DNA of 64,000 nucleotides from Liolophura sinensis (Eukaryota > Mollusca > Polyplacophora > Chitonida > Chitonidae), in NCBI RefSeq assembly GCF_032854445.1, contig NC_088295.1, positions 69,721,058 to 69,785,057 of the forward strand. Reading direction: 5' to 3'. The translations under genes were made by a program, and so were the position numbers. Below are positions 23,420-35,182 of the stretch, piece by piece. A model generated the notes under the pieces. That model saw only the letters and a program-made list of their open reading frames with translations, did not search any database and had not been told where the DNA came from. Numbering within the stretch: position 1 is the stretch's first letter; each line of letters begins with the position of its first letter.

Positions 23420-25413
23420 TCCTCACACACGGATGGAAATCATATCTTGCCGGCTTTGTCAACCAGTGATGAAACCGATTTCCGGGAATGTAAACCAACA
23501 GTGATTTATTCCATCCGTCTGACTGTCCATCATCATATCCCGCTGCCTTTGTCAGTCAGTGATGAAACCGATCCGTAAACTAACAGTGATTCAATCCACA
23601 CGTCTAACAACAAATCATGGTCATATCTCGCTGGGTTTGTCAACCAGATGTTGGTATGTAAATTAACAATGATTCATCGCACCGTTCTGACAACAATTCA
23701 TGATCATAGACCGCTGGCTTTGTCTACCAGACGATCTTAGACCGCTGTCTTTGTCAATCAGATGTTGGTATGTAAATTAACAATGATTCATTCCACCGTT
23801 GATGTCAAATGTTGGTACGTAAACCAACAGCGATTCATCCCACCGGTCTGACAACAATTCATGATCATAGACCATTGGCGTTGTCACCCAGATGTTGGTA
23901 CGTAAACCAACATCAATTCATCCCACAGGTCTAACAACAATTCATGATCATAGACCACTGGCTTTGTCTACCAGACGATCTTAGACCGCTGTCTTTGTCA
24001 ATCAGATGTTGGTATGTAAACCAACGGCGATTCATCCCACCGTTCTAACAACAATTCATGATCATTGAACGCTGGCTTTGTCTACCAGATGATCTTAGAC
24101 CGCTGTCTTTGTCAATCAGATGTTGGTACGTAAACCAACAGCAATTCATCCCACCGGTCTGACAACAATTCATGATCATAGACCACTGGCGTTGTCACCC
24201 AGATGTTGGTACGTAAACCAACAGCGATTCATCCCACAGGTCTAACAACAATTCATGATCATAGACCACTGGCTTTGTCAATCAGATGTTGGTACGTAAA
24301 CCAACAGCGATTCATTCCACAGGTCTAACAACAATTCATGATCATAGACCACTGGCTTTGTCTACCAGACAATCTTAGACTGCTGTCTTTGTCAATCAGA
24401 TGTTGGTACGTAAACCAACAGCAATTCATCCCACCGGTCTAACAACAATTCATGATCATAGACCACTGGCGTTGTCACCCAGATGTTGGTACGTAAACCA
24501 ACAGCGATTTATCCCACCGGTCTAACAACAATTCATGATTATAGCCCGCTGGTGTTGTCAGCCAGATGTTGGTATGTAAACCAACAGCAATTCATCCCAC
24601 CGGTTCGACGACAAATTATATACCGGATCATAGACCGCTGGCGTTGTCACCCAGATGTTGGTACGTAAACCAACAGCGATTCATCCCACCGGTCTGACAA
24701 CAATTCATGATTATAGACTGCTGGCGTTGTCACCCAGATGTTGGTATGTAAACCAACAGCAATTCATCCCACCGGTCCTCCACAAATTATATACCGGATC
24801 ATAGCCCGCTGGGGTTGTCATCCAGATGTTGGTATGTAAACCAACAGCAATTCATCCCATCGGTCTGACAACAATTCATGATTATAGACCACTGGCGTTG
24901 TCAGTCAGATGTTGGTGTGTAAACCAACAGCGATTCATCCCACCTGTTCGACAACAATTCATAGACCGCTGGAGTTGTCAATCAGATGTTGGTATGTAAA
25001 CCAACAGCGATTCATCCCACCGGTTCGACAACAAATTATATACCGGATCATAGACCGCTGGCGTTGTCACCCAGATGTTGGTACGTAAACCAACAGCAAT
25101 TCATCCCACCGGTCTAACAACAATTCATGATTATAGCCCGCTGGCGTTGTCACCCAGATGTTGGTATGTAAACCAACAGCAATTCATCCCACCGGTCTGA
25201 CAACAATTCATGATTATAGACCACTGCCGTTGTCAATCAGATGTTGGTATGTAAACCAACAGCGATTCATCCCACCGGTCTGACAACAAATTATATACCG
25301 GATCATAGACCGCTGGCGTTGTCACCCAGATGTTGGTATGTAAATCAACAGCGATTCATCCCACCGGTCTAACAACAATTCATGATTATAGACCGCTGGT
25401 GTTGTCAACCAGT
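23420..25413 (+). repeat. 83/114-bp satellite array
   Basis: About 20 copies marked by GATGTTGGTACGTAAACCAA, followed by CAGCGATTCATCCCACCGGT, CTAACAACAATTCATGATCA and TAGACCGCTGGCGTTGTCAC. Most spacings are 80-89 bp. Five units in the first half (near 23647-24399) are 113-115 bp long because of an extra 31 bp (CTACCAGACGATCTTAGACC region). Every unit carries the inverted repeat TTGGT-N6-ACCAA. The left edge (23420-23640) is more diverged. No coding potential. Confidence 0.93.
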
Positions 25414-25591
25414 AATCATCCTTTTTTTATCATTAAAATGAATTTAAAGAACGAAGACGAATTGAAAGAAAACAAATATCACCACATTCAACCTTAAGCA
25501 AAATGGTTCAGACAGAGCGTTTAAGTTCCTTGGTGTTCATACGATGCGTGTTCTGACCGAGAAGAAAATGAAATAGTTTCGCCTTAATACT

Positions 25592-25710
25592 AAAGGGTTT
25601 CCCCCGGGCTCTGCCCAGTTTCCACTCACCATAATGCTGGCCGCCGTTGTATAAGCGTAAAACACCAATCAAGTAAATAAATAAATAAATGAATAAATAA
25701 ATAAATAAAC
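25592..25710 (+). repeat. SINE family A, truncated with internal deletion
   Basis: Begins in the body (GGTTTCCCCCGGGCTCTGCC), passes ATAATGCTGGCCGCC, skips the usual AATATTCTTGAGTACG part and continues GCGTAAAACACCAATCAAGT into a long AAAT tail. Confidence 0.9.
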
Positions 25711-27715
25711 AATGCTAAAGGGAGAGTTATAGCCAAAAAGAATATGCAATAATCGGAAACAAACCTATTTAAAACTACACATAAGATGTAGTGTTTAGAG
25801 CTGAATGCAGTTTAAGTCTAACTACAGTATGATGAATATCCCCAGAGTAACAAATGATCATTAGTAGTCCTGCCAAATAAACACATTTGCCAAAATTAAG
25901 CACCCCAGAGCAACAGAGGCAGCTCATGTTTTCAGCGAAATCCCCGCATTATCCAATCGTTAATTATCCCTTTTCCAAATGAAAAAAGGCGAAATCTAGG
26001 AGTTTAAATTGGATTACTATTCAATTCGTTGTGCCACGTAAAAATTGTGATAGTTCATTAAAGAATAAAAATAAGAAATAAAATTCACGTTTCACTTCGT
26101 CACAAAACCAGCACTTTGTGGCCATGCTTTTTGGGTGTGAAGGCTTTATATAAAGAAAGAATTCCTTTGCGACAATGGACACAGATGTACTTTACATGTA
26201 CAGCATCCTTTGAATTTATTTGCTATTCGTTTATTGTTAAACTGCAGCATATTCTGCATGTGTGAACACAGGACAAGTCACCTGCATATGACAGCTCCGC
26301 GAGGGAACTCATATCACTGGATCTGTAAACGCACAACTATAAGCTAAAATGTGTTTTACACATTTAAAAATACTAAACAACACATAAATCAGTGTGTACC
26401 AACACCTTCAACCATGCTGTACATGTACATTCTATATATAGTGACCATATACATCAAATCAGTTTTCACAGTCTTATTCATCATATACATCTGCTTATGT
26501 CCAGAGGTTTCAGTTTCAGTTAGGCTTCAGTTTCAAGACAAGCCAAGCGAAAACTATCCGAGGAATATGTGTTGTTACCTAATTTCACACACTCCGAAGA
26601 ACTCTGAATGCAAAAGCCATGAAAACAAACGATAATGAGGTATACAGGTTGCTCAATGGTTGAAGGTAGTAAATGTCCTAAAGTCAAATCGCAACTTGCC
26701 ATACTACCGTTACTTGCTGATACCCACTGTGGACTTGAGATCAAGGAAGTGTGCGGTATAGGATATATGGTTAAATTGCAAGAGCTACTGACCCAGACAA
26801 CAGTGCAGTTTAGCAGATCTGTTCAGTAATTCGGACATAGACCGTCTGGAGCGGATACTCAGGGGTCGGTCTTGAATATGGACCAACAGTCAGGAGCTTA
26901 ACAGAATCAATCATCCAAAAGAAAGGTGTGGAATGGAGGGTGAAATGTCCCCGATTTATAACTGATAATCAATAATGGTAACTACAGTGTAGCCACTTGT
27001 ACAGAGCTGTATAGGCCATCGGGGTTCATCACAATCAATATTGACACAATAGAGCGCTACAAGGCGCTATTATCTGTGTTTATTGTTGAGGCCCAAATCG
27101 AGGTCGGTGAACGTCTGCAGCTTCCCATTATCAAAGACGCAGAACAGATTAAAGTCTGACAGCACTCGCGTTACAGTAACTCATTTTGTCCACACCTGGG
27201 CCACAGCATGTCAAACACTGTGCTGTGAAAAGTAAGTGCTCAAACACTTTCGAAGACAAACAACTTTGTATTCATTCTTTCTGGCATGCAGATGTTTATC
27301 TAATTTGAAATAACCTTAGACATCGCCTTCAAGTTTAAAAACTGATAATTACAGAATTTTTTGGTTGAGAGAGAAAAATATGAAGCTAGGAAGGATATTA
27401 TGTAAGAGAGAAAACATTTTTCAGCAAACGTTAATGGAACTTTGAAGAATCGTTTCGGCTACCATTTTTATCATTCCTACGGTCGAGCTCGTAAGCTTGT
27501 AAAAAAGGTGAGATGCACATCAATTTCAACCTTGGATTCTTTCAGGCTACTTATGAACGAATTCCAACCATTTCAAAATAGGGAAAAGTTGGTGATGGAG
27601 AACGGCTGGATCATGCTTTGACAACTCACAAGATATTATGGGTTATCAACAAACGAATCCATTTTAGCAGACAAACAATTTTTCCTCTTCACAGACTCTT
27701 TCATGGCACGTCATC
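25711..27715. other. Intergenic DNA without a supported gene
   Basis: No gene recognised. The frames at 26351-26829 lack any family or splice context. Confidence 0.45.
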
Positions 27716-27802
27716 ACTACGTCGCCGTTTGCCAACTATCACACTGTCGTCGCTGTTCTGATTTAACCCTCTATGCTGTAAGTATTTTGTATATTATAGG
27801 AG
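27716..27802 (+). repeat. Repeat family R, partial copy
   Basis: Shares TTTGCCAACTATCACACTGT, CGTCGCTG-TCTG and CTATGCTGTA with the copies near 32.2, 34.1 and 54.4 kb. Only the 3' part of the family is present. Confidence 0.75.
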
Positions 27803-28920
27803 TTTGAACGTGCTTTCTCCACAATGCTTCACGCAACGATGTGTTTGCGTTTGGAGGCAATGGCTTTGATGAAAATGCTGTAGATACGGTCATCCTGTGA
27901 ACTCCGATTTGAAATTGGACCCTCAAAGTGCACTAACAATTAACCGTTAGGCAAACAAATGAAACAAACGTCATCGATCGTAATGATTAAGATAGTAATA
28001 ATTTCAAATTATTCCGGCTTCTTCTCATGGGTTTAGTCGCATGAAATCATCACAATTTCCGGGGTCTGGGCGTCCCCTTGATCTAGCATATTGGTCGGAA
28101 CAATAGTTCATTTACCTCAGGCAGCAAATGTTAATAATATGTATGATAAATAGATAATGTGTAATTTATCCCGGCTTCCTTTTACTCACCTTACCAAAAA
28201 TCGCACAGAACGGCCGCCCGCGGCTATCTGAAACAGCACCTCAATGGTCCCTGGACCCTGGACTATTTGGCAAGGATAGAAGTTCAGCTTCCTCAGTGAC
28301 CATAGGTTAGAAATCCATAAAAAAACCTATATAACAAAGAGGTATTTAATTTATTCCGGCTTTCTATTATATTTTTGTCACTTTAGCTCGATAACTGGGC
28401 TGGAAACAACGATGGCGCGTGATATGTTTATCACAAAGCCAGTTCACTTGAGGCTGTGGTTTCAAATTATTTTTCATGTTTATATATATGTAGGAAATAT
28501 CCTGCTGGCACTAAAAGACGCGCGACCAGATGTCACTTACTACACTGGCGCCGCTGCTTCCGTGTGTCCTTGTTCGCCTATCAGTTTTCTGTACAGAAGA
28601 CGGTAAAGAAGACGGTCTTGTTTGGAACAGTATAAGCTAAATTAAGTTTTTTTGTCTCCTCATGACTAGTACAGCAAAATGTCAAGTCAGCCTTCACTTG
28701 AATGTATTCTATGCTATGTTCATGATATCGTACGATCCAACCTTAATTCAGAAACTGCTAAAAGATGGTAGCTTCAAAGCTCGATACTTTTCACCTTTTT
28801 AATGTTAAACTCTTGATTCCTTAGCTTAAGACAATTTGTATAATTTGTGGCATTTCGTATATTTTATCGACATGTAACAGCCCAACAATTTTTATGTTTA
28901 TTCTCCTTCATAAGACAACG
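27803..28920. other. Intergenic DNA, nothing recognised
   Basis: Recurrent phrases such as TAATTTATTCCGGCTT (about 28010, 28160, 28345) hint at an old dispersed or tandem structure, too diverged to define. Confidence 0.4.
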
Positions 28921-29100
28921 GAGGGGCCTCCGTGGCCTTGTGGTTATCATACCAGCGCGGTTGAATGACCCTGGAACCTCTCACACATTCAATCGCTGTG
29001 AGTTCAAGCTCAACTCATACTGGCTTCCTCACAGGTCCGTCAGCAGCATGAGGATGGTCGTATAAATGAAAGATTAATAGCATGGTGATAAAATAAATAA
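28921..29100 (+). repeat. SINE related to family A, diverged
   Basis: The head GGGGCCTCCGTGGCCTTGTG and B-box-like GTGAGTTCAAGCTCAACTCA match family A. The body is shortened to GGTCGTATAAATGAAAG and a short AAATAAATAA tail. It may be a subfamily or a deleted copy. Confidence 0.75.
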
Positions 29101-29462
29101 TGACGATAAGCGATCGACGGTGCTCATGGGGTCTTTTTCCCCGTCTTTACATTCGATACACACCACTTTTCTTCCACCAGTATGACGTCACAGTCTATGT
29201 CATAGATTGGTAAATTCTCCAGTAACGTGCCAAAGGTCCGTGGTTTATGACAGGCACTCCGAATACAAATTAACACTTGCTTAATGGCTTTTAACTACAG
29301 TTTTCTTCAGCGTCAAAAAATAGCGTGATAAACTGTGTGGTGAGAAAAGCCCGCACGCGGTGAGCTAAACTGTAAACTTAAGATGAACCGGTAAGCACAT
29401 CGTTGATATCATTTCAGAAATTTTTCGACCATTGACGCAAATTGTGCAATAATAGAGACGTA

Positions 29463-29747
29463 ATCCTGGGTCGAGTCACATCTAAGACCTTAAAAGAGGA
29501 AGTTGTAACTTCAGCATCAAGGGGATAATGCAACGACTGGTTGACCCGTATCAGTATAATGGCTCGTGCGGGGCGCCTTACTTGCCTTCGGTAAGCCGAT
29601 TCAGTGAAGCAGCACTAGATAAAAGAGCGGTGGAAATCCGTCCTGCAACAAGGAGGCACATTACATGCGCTCTAAGGACTCATTCGTCGTCATATGACTG
29701 AAAAATTGTTAGGTACGACGTTAAACCGCAAGCACGCACACACGTAC
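29463..29747 (+). repeat. SINE family B copy
   Basis: Has TAATCCTGGGTCGAGTCACA (B-box end of the head), AACGACTGGTTGACCCGTAT, CCTTCGGTAAGCC, ATCCGTCCTGCAACAAGGAG and the 3' segment AAAATTGTTAGGTACGACGT + TAAACC. The 5' part of the head is missing. Confidence 0.88.
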
Positions 29748-30698
29748 GCAGGCTTCGGTTCCCTTAAAGCCAAAAAGTTTGCTAGAGAGCTCCTTTTCAT
29801 GTATCCATTAAGCCCCAATCATTCATTCATTCGGCCACTCGTCAATCTGTGTAACAGGGGCGATTTTTCTCTTTCGGGCGTCTATCTTCTCATTCATTAG
29901 ACAGACTCCAGGGTGGATATTTGATGAACTAGATTGTATCACGTTTACATTATTTGAACAATAAAAGGCTATGGAACATGGAAGTTCTCAATACAGTAGC
30001 CATACCGGTAATATTGTTGGAAAAATTCCTAGACATCTACATAAAAGTAGTATAAAAGCGTGACGCATGGATAATAAAAGCTCGGTTATAGACCACTAAA
30101 ACTACGTACCCCATTTTAGTACAAGCGAGAGAAACAGAGGGTACGTAAACGGTGTTTTAGGAATAACATCCACAGCAACTCTACATAATGTAAGAAAACA
30201 TGTTCAGAAGATCAAACCAGAGTTTAATGGTTAAAGGGCACCTTCCACTGATTTCGAAGTTTCCATATGATTAAGAATCACAAGAATATTAAAATTGGTT
30301 ACATTGTATGGCATTCACGGAAACAATTTTTGACCCCGCCTTTTTCACCTCGGGGGTTAGGGCTAGGTCTAATATTGTTATTTTCCGCTCGTCCTAGAGG
30401 GAGTAATGTATTATTGATGTTCCCGAATCACACTGATCGATCTAATTACAATGCCACTCTCTTGTGGGTAAAATGGACGCGGCGTCCAGAACGTATGGAG
30501 CTCTGCTACATAATCGTGCATAATTCTGCTTAGCTTAGGGATAGGGAATGTATATGTATCGAAAAGGATCAGATTACCACGTTGAATACACGAACAGCTG
30601 TAATTAACCGCAACAAAGATACGTATATTTCATTAACTACAACTCCTAAACTAGACTCAGACCGGTGCACGATTTGTGCAATTTGACAAATGTTTCGT
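29748..30698. other. Intergenic DNA with a diverged duplicate of 33.0-33.7 kb
   Basis: GTGTAACAGGGGCGATTTTT (29850), GGGTGGATATTT (29911), CGAAGTTTCCATATGATTAA (30256) and GATACGTATATTTCATTAAC (30616) have close counterparts at 32997-33730. No gene is seen. Confidence 0.45.
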
Positions 30699-30706
30699 TT
30701 AAACAA

Positions 30707-30985
30707 TTTATTTATTTATTGATTTATTTGATTGGTGTTTTACGCCGTACTCAAGAATATTTCACTTATACGACGGCGGCCACCATTATGGTGGGTGGAA
30801 ACAGGGCAGAGCCCGGGAGAAACCCACGACCGTCCGCAGGTTGCTGTCAGACCTTCCCACGTACGGCCGGAGAGGAAGTCAGCATGAGCTGGACTTGAAC
30901 TCACGGCGACCGCATTGGTGAGAGACTCCTAGGTCATTACGTTGCGCTAGCGCGCTAACCAACTGAGAAACGGAGGCCCCTTCAC
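30707..30985 (-). repeat. SINE family A, full-length copy with 8-bp target duplication
   Basis: On the minus strand, from an (AAAT)n tail (plus-strand left end) to the GGGGCCTCCG head (right end). It has the GCGCGCTAGCGCAACG segment and a B box in antisense (GGACTTGAACTC). The direct repeat TTAAACAA lies at 30699-30706 and 30986-30993. This is one of the best preserved copies here. Confidence 0.92.
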
Positions 30986-31318
30986 TTAAACAAGGCTACT
31001 GTTTTATTATTTTATATGGTTTCTAGGGACCAGTACATGATTATGTAGTAATCATGAATTTTGCATTCGTATCGACTACAGGTGAGTCTGTCATTCCACA
31101 ACGAATGGAGGACAGGACTGATGGAGAATGTATGCATCAAGGTTGGACAACATATACTAAAACATGAAGTCCCGTTTTACCAGGCCAACAATTTTCCTCT
31201 TCGCAGAACATTTCTTGGCATGTTACATTTACCTCTCCATCGAAACCCGAGTACATACATGTGTAAATATCTGACATACCTTGTATCCCTAGCGGATTCC
31301 CAAAACTCTGGCGTTTGG

Positions 31319-31764
31319 GTCAGTAACTTGGATGGAACAACGATGACACACAGATCAATAGCTCGGATGGTACAACGATGACGAACAGATCGGTAGCTCG
31401 GATGGTACAAGGATTACACACACATCAATAGCTCGGATGGTACAACGATGACGCAGTAGCTCGGATGGTACAACGATGACACACAGATCAATAGCTCGGA
31501 TGGTACAACGATGACGCACAGATCAGTAGCTCGGATGGTACAACGATGACACACAGATCAACAGCTCGGATGGTACAACGATGACACACAGATCAGTAGC
31601 TCAGATGGTACAATGATGATGCACAGATCAATAGCTCGGATGGTACAACGATGACACATAGATCAGTAGCTCGGATGGTACAAAAATGACACAGATCAAT
31701 AGCTCGAATGGCACAACGATGACGCACAGATCAGTAGCTCGTATGGTACAACGATAACGCACAG
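31319..31764 (+). repeat. 35-bp minisatellite with 70-bp dimer
   Basis: Thirteen units of about 35 bp, AGCTCGGATGGTACAACGAT + GACACACAGATCARY. The base before the next AGCTCGG alternates between the types ATCAATAG and ATCAGTAG (one ATCGGTAG, one ATCAACAG), so the real period is about 70 bp. One unit near 31457 is shortened. The frames at 31061-31410 and 31628-31906 are repeat artefacts. Confidence 0.93.
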
Positions 31765-32034
31765 TATGTTTAATACGAAACCAAATCTCACTAGAAGTTG
31801 TAGCTTCAAAGTAATTTTGATATTTACATGGATAAAGCATCTGTCTGGTAACCAATGACGTGTGACAAACAATATCGATTACAATATCGTCAAAGATTTC
31901 GTTCATCTAATTCTCTTCGCCTTACGGGTTTCTGTATTACAGAAGATGATAAATATAAATCTACAGCTGTCTTGTTAGATCAAAGTGTTACCACTCTCAT
32001 GATTGCAGTATAGACAAATGTCAAGCGATTATTT
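31765..32034. other. Intergenic DNA, nothing recognised
   Basis: Short unique stretch between the minisatellite and the first R repeat of the cluster. Confidence 0.4.
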
Positions 32035-32372
32035 TTACCCAATTCTGCTTAAGGCATGGTGCCAGGGTGTGTGTAAATTGCTACTATTTATGCTTTTAAA
32101 TAAACAGTTAGAATTAAACTCTGAATAAGGTAAGTTGACAAGAAATTGTACTTCACCGGTTCCGTGTGATCACCAGCCAGCTATCACACCATATGTTGTC
32201 GTTGCTCTGGTTTTACTCTCTATACTGTACGTCTTTAATATTATATTCACTTGAAAGTACTCTGTGACATATACATGTTACCATGTGACTGTATTATAAT
32301 GAAGACAGAGTACAGCAAAGAGAGTAAGACCAGAGCAGCGACGACAGTGTGATGGCTGGCAAATGTATGCGT
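32035..32372. repeat. Repeat family R, inverted pair (hairpin)
   Basis: The left copy (+) runs from TTCTGCTTAAGGCATGGTGC through CTACTATTTATGC and GTAAGTTGACAAGAAATTG to ATCACACC-GTCGTTGCTCTGG and CTGTACGTCTTTAA. The right part (32283-32372) is the inverse of the 3' segment (ACCAGAGCAGCGACGACAGT). The two arms enclose about 60 bases and could fold back. Confidence 0.8.
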
Positions 32373-32996
32373 CACGCGTTGAAAAGTTCGACACTAACTA
32401 GTCAATGGTTAGTAGTATTTTCCAGGAACTCCGTTTTCTCCCACCCACAAAAGTGGCTGTTATGTTATAAGTAAAGTTCTTCAATAAACAGCAACGAAAT
32501 AAAGAATTAACTACCGTAAATCCTCACTGACTGTTAAGTAATCGAAGCGGACTTGTATACAGCTAACTCAGCTTGGTGGTTCACATGCATGTCAGAAATC
32601 TGGACAAACGCACTTTGTTTGCTTTTAATATTTGAAGCGGGTCTAGAAGTTTCACTGTTCTCAAAGATCCTTTTTATAGGTTCATTTTGGTAAAAGCGTC
32701 ACATGAGCTTGTGATACAGTTGATATCCATCCTGGCATATATAAAATGTTCGCATTTCTTCGTCGAACGAAACAGATCGGATCGGCAATTGCTTAACTGA
32801 ACAAAACGAACAATTTAACGAAACATCTTCTTCTTCCACTTGTATTAATGGGAGATTCTAATTTCCACGATAACATAAGGACAGAGGGAAATTTAAGTTA
32901 CAAGGGGTATTATAGTTTAATACGTTCTCGATGTTATGTCAACCTGACTCTTGCAAACCCATCACTTCAGTTGGGTGCGTTGCATACCCATGAGTA

Positions 32997-33735
32997 TAAC
33001 AGGGGCGATTTTTCTATAATTCCAGGCATGAATGCTCTAATTTGATAGAAAGATTATTCCAGAGTGGATATTTCCTGAGGCAGAATCGGTCACGTTTGGA
33101 AAGATCTCTAAAATAATATTTATAAATCTGACTGAAGCTTAACACAGTAATTCCGATGAACATGAGTATATGTGGGAGGGTTATATGTTTCATATTGGTT
33201 CAAGTCTCTTTTAATATATGATCAGTTGTACTAAAATTGCAGCTGTTAAGGATACGTATATTTCACTAACGAATACTTTCTTCCTTTATATTCTTTCTTT
33301 GGTGGTTTATATTGAATGTTGTTTTGGAATATAGTCGCTCGGTTAATAAGTTGTTACGTCTATTATGGTTGACCATGGCAAAATGAAAAATATATCTTGT
33401 ATTTTAATAAAACCTTAAAATCTTTCGGAAAAAGTTTATTTAACTCTGTGAACATGTGTTTCTTAACATGATGTTTTAGTCTTTATATCCACAACAATCG
33501 TGTAAGGGAACATGTTATAAACCTACAACTACAAAAACAAGCCAGATTTTACAGTACCATATAATTCGAAGTTTCCGAATGAAAAAAAAATCAAGAAATG
33601 ACCAGGTGATTAGTTTCCTCAGATGTCATCTCAGGGCAACGTAACCCCTGAATATTAAAGGGTTAAGGATCACAAGAAGATTAATCTGATCACATAACAT
33701 GGCACGAATTGGATTAATTTTTGATTCGGAGATAG
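32997..33735. repeat. Diverged duplicate of 29.85-30.63 kb
   Basis: Shares ATAACAGGGGCGATTTTTCT, AGAGTGGATATTT, ATACGTATATTTCACTAAC, AATTCGAAGTTTCCGAATGA and GGATCACAAGAAGATTAA, though their order differs in part from the 29.8-30.6 kb copy. It is either an old interspersed element or a local duplication. No coding capacity was recognised. Confidence 0.4.
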
Positions 33736-33939
33736 CGATCGTGAGGCCGTTAAAGTCGTCTAACATGAAGTTGGTTTAAATCACCTGCTCTCTCCACCAA
33801 TATGTCATACAATTTGCGCTGGCGTTGCGGGTGAAAATCAGTATGCACGAGGACAAGTTTGTCAATAACTTGCCAATTTTTGGTGGTTGAACATTTGAGG
33901 AATTCTAGATCAGTGACGCCTAAAAAATTGCAGTTAACA

Positions 33940-34133
33940 TCACTGCATTCCGCTTAAGCCATGGCGCTAGGGGGCGTATAATTTGCTACTATTTATGCAT
34001 TTACATGAACAGTTAGCACAAAACTATGACTGAGGTAAATTGACAAGAGGCTGTATTTCAGCGGTTACGTGTGATCATTTGCCAATTATCACACTGTCGT
34101 CGCTGCTCTGGATTTGCTCTGTGTGCTGTACGT
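33940..34133 (+). repeat. Repeat family R copy, 5' part (split by solo LTR)
   Basis: Runs from CATTCCGCTTAAGCCATGGC through TGAGGTAAATTGACAAGAGG and ATTATCACACTGTCGTCGCT to GTGCTGTACGT at the LTR boundary. It resumes at 35156 with ACGTCTTTTAAAGTATT. Confidence 0.88.
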
Positions 34134-35155
34134 TGTTATGTATGACTATTTAACGTTTTCATGTACTGTTAGTCTGCGGACCTTTGTGTTGTATGTTATA
34201 AGCGTAACAGGCCCTGTTATATATGTACAGTGCGGACCTGGCCGAAAGCACCTCGTTCAATGCTCTGTTTATTTAACTGGATGTTCATTGGCTGTTAAAT
34301 TCTGTGTCTAAGAATAGTTGAATCCACCTGGAGCGTATATAAGCCGTGTTTTCTGTGCAGAGTGGAGGTATTTTTGCTGCATCCACTGGGAGCCAGGAGA
34401 GTGTGAGACGCTCTCGTATCGAGTCCATTATTTTGATATGAGCTGGTGATGCCAGTTTCATTTGGGAGGACAGTTTTTTATGCCGGCACCGTTTGTGTAC
34501 CACAGTAGTACTGATGTCTGGTTTATGTGAATTTCTGCGGAAGTCACGTTTATTGGTGTTCGGATCTTTATTATGATTATACAGTGTGGACTGTGTAATT
34601 TGTTTAACACGCTGACCTCACCTGACCGACAAGGTCGTCAAGGACTCTAAACTGAAGTTTTCAGTTTTGCAAAGGACGTTCGTTCTGCCACAAGGTGACA
34701 TTACTCTACGTCTCTGAACGGCTCGTTTGTGAGTTTCTGCGGGAGCTGTGACTGATCTGAAGTGGATTATACCTCCATGCCTGTATTTACCCCGTGTTGT
34801 GCTCTGCGGGTGTGACGTCATTCAAAGGCTTGACTGTTCCAGTTCTGTGTAACCTGTGTACTGTGTTCGTGTTCGCTATCTTAGCGAAGTACCTGTCTGG
34901 GACAATTTGTGACTTGTGTGAATCGTGTGTTTATCCCATGGTCTTTACGTTGGATTTCCTGGAATACGTTCCTTGGGATGCAAAGGTGAACTGGAAACTT
35001 GTAAAGACCGGTAATACTGATGTGTATGTTGTTGTTGTTGTTGTTGTTGAACTGTCTGTAAAACTGTACGTCTCATTTTATATATAAAGCATTGTTTACA
35101 TTGTAATATTGAGTCACTGAGTCTGTTTTCTGTTGCTGTTTTCAATACCGTAACA
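34134..35155 (+). repeat. Solo LTR of an LTR retrotransposon, copy 1
   Basis: A 1022-bp unit that starts TGTTATGTATG and ends ACCGTAACA (TG...CA with 5-bp ends TGTTA/TAACA). It is flanked by the direct repeat ACGT (34130-34133 and 35156-35159). TATATAAG at 34336-34343 is a plausible TATA box. A (GTT)n run sits at 35028-35050. No internal gag/pol and no same-strand partner is nearby, so it is a solo LTR. The open frame starting MLCSAGVTSFKG (34794) lies entirely in the LTR and is not evidence of a gene. The 4-bp duplication would fit Gypsy or BEL types; the superfamily is inference. Confidence 0.88.
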
Positions 35156-35182
35156 ACGTCTTTTAAAGTATTGTTCCACGTG
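35156..35182 (+). repeat. Repeat family R, 3' remainder after the LTR
   Basis: ACGTCTTTTAAAGTATTG continues the R copy interrupted at 34133. The uninterrupted sister at 32227 reads CTGTACGTCTTTAATATTA. Confidence 0.75.

Noticed and set aside
23420-25413. CRISPR-like array of regularly spaced repeats
   Set aside because: The 'spacers' are themselves repeated and the unit is a simple 83-bp tandem repeat; the genome is eukaryotic.
31061-31906. Frames with repeated peptide motifs on both strands
   Set aside because: They arise from translation of the 35-bp minisatellite.
34285-34503. Frame with homolog at 46713-46946
   Set aside because: Also inside the LTR copies. Similarity reflects shared descent of the LTR, not coding selection.
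34794-35087. 97-codon frame, also present as 89 codons at 46155-46424 on the other strand
   Set aside because: Seems conserved only because both lie in copies of the same LTR. No domain, and it ends in a microsatellite.
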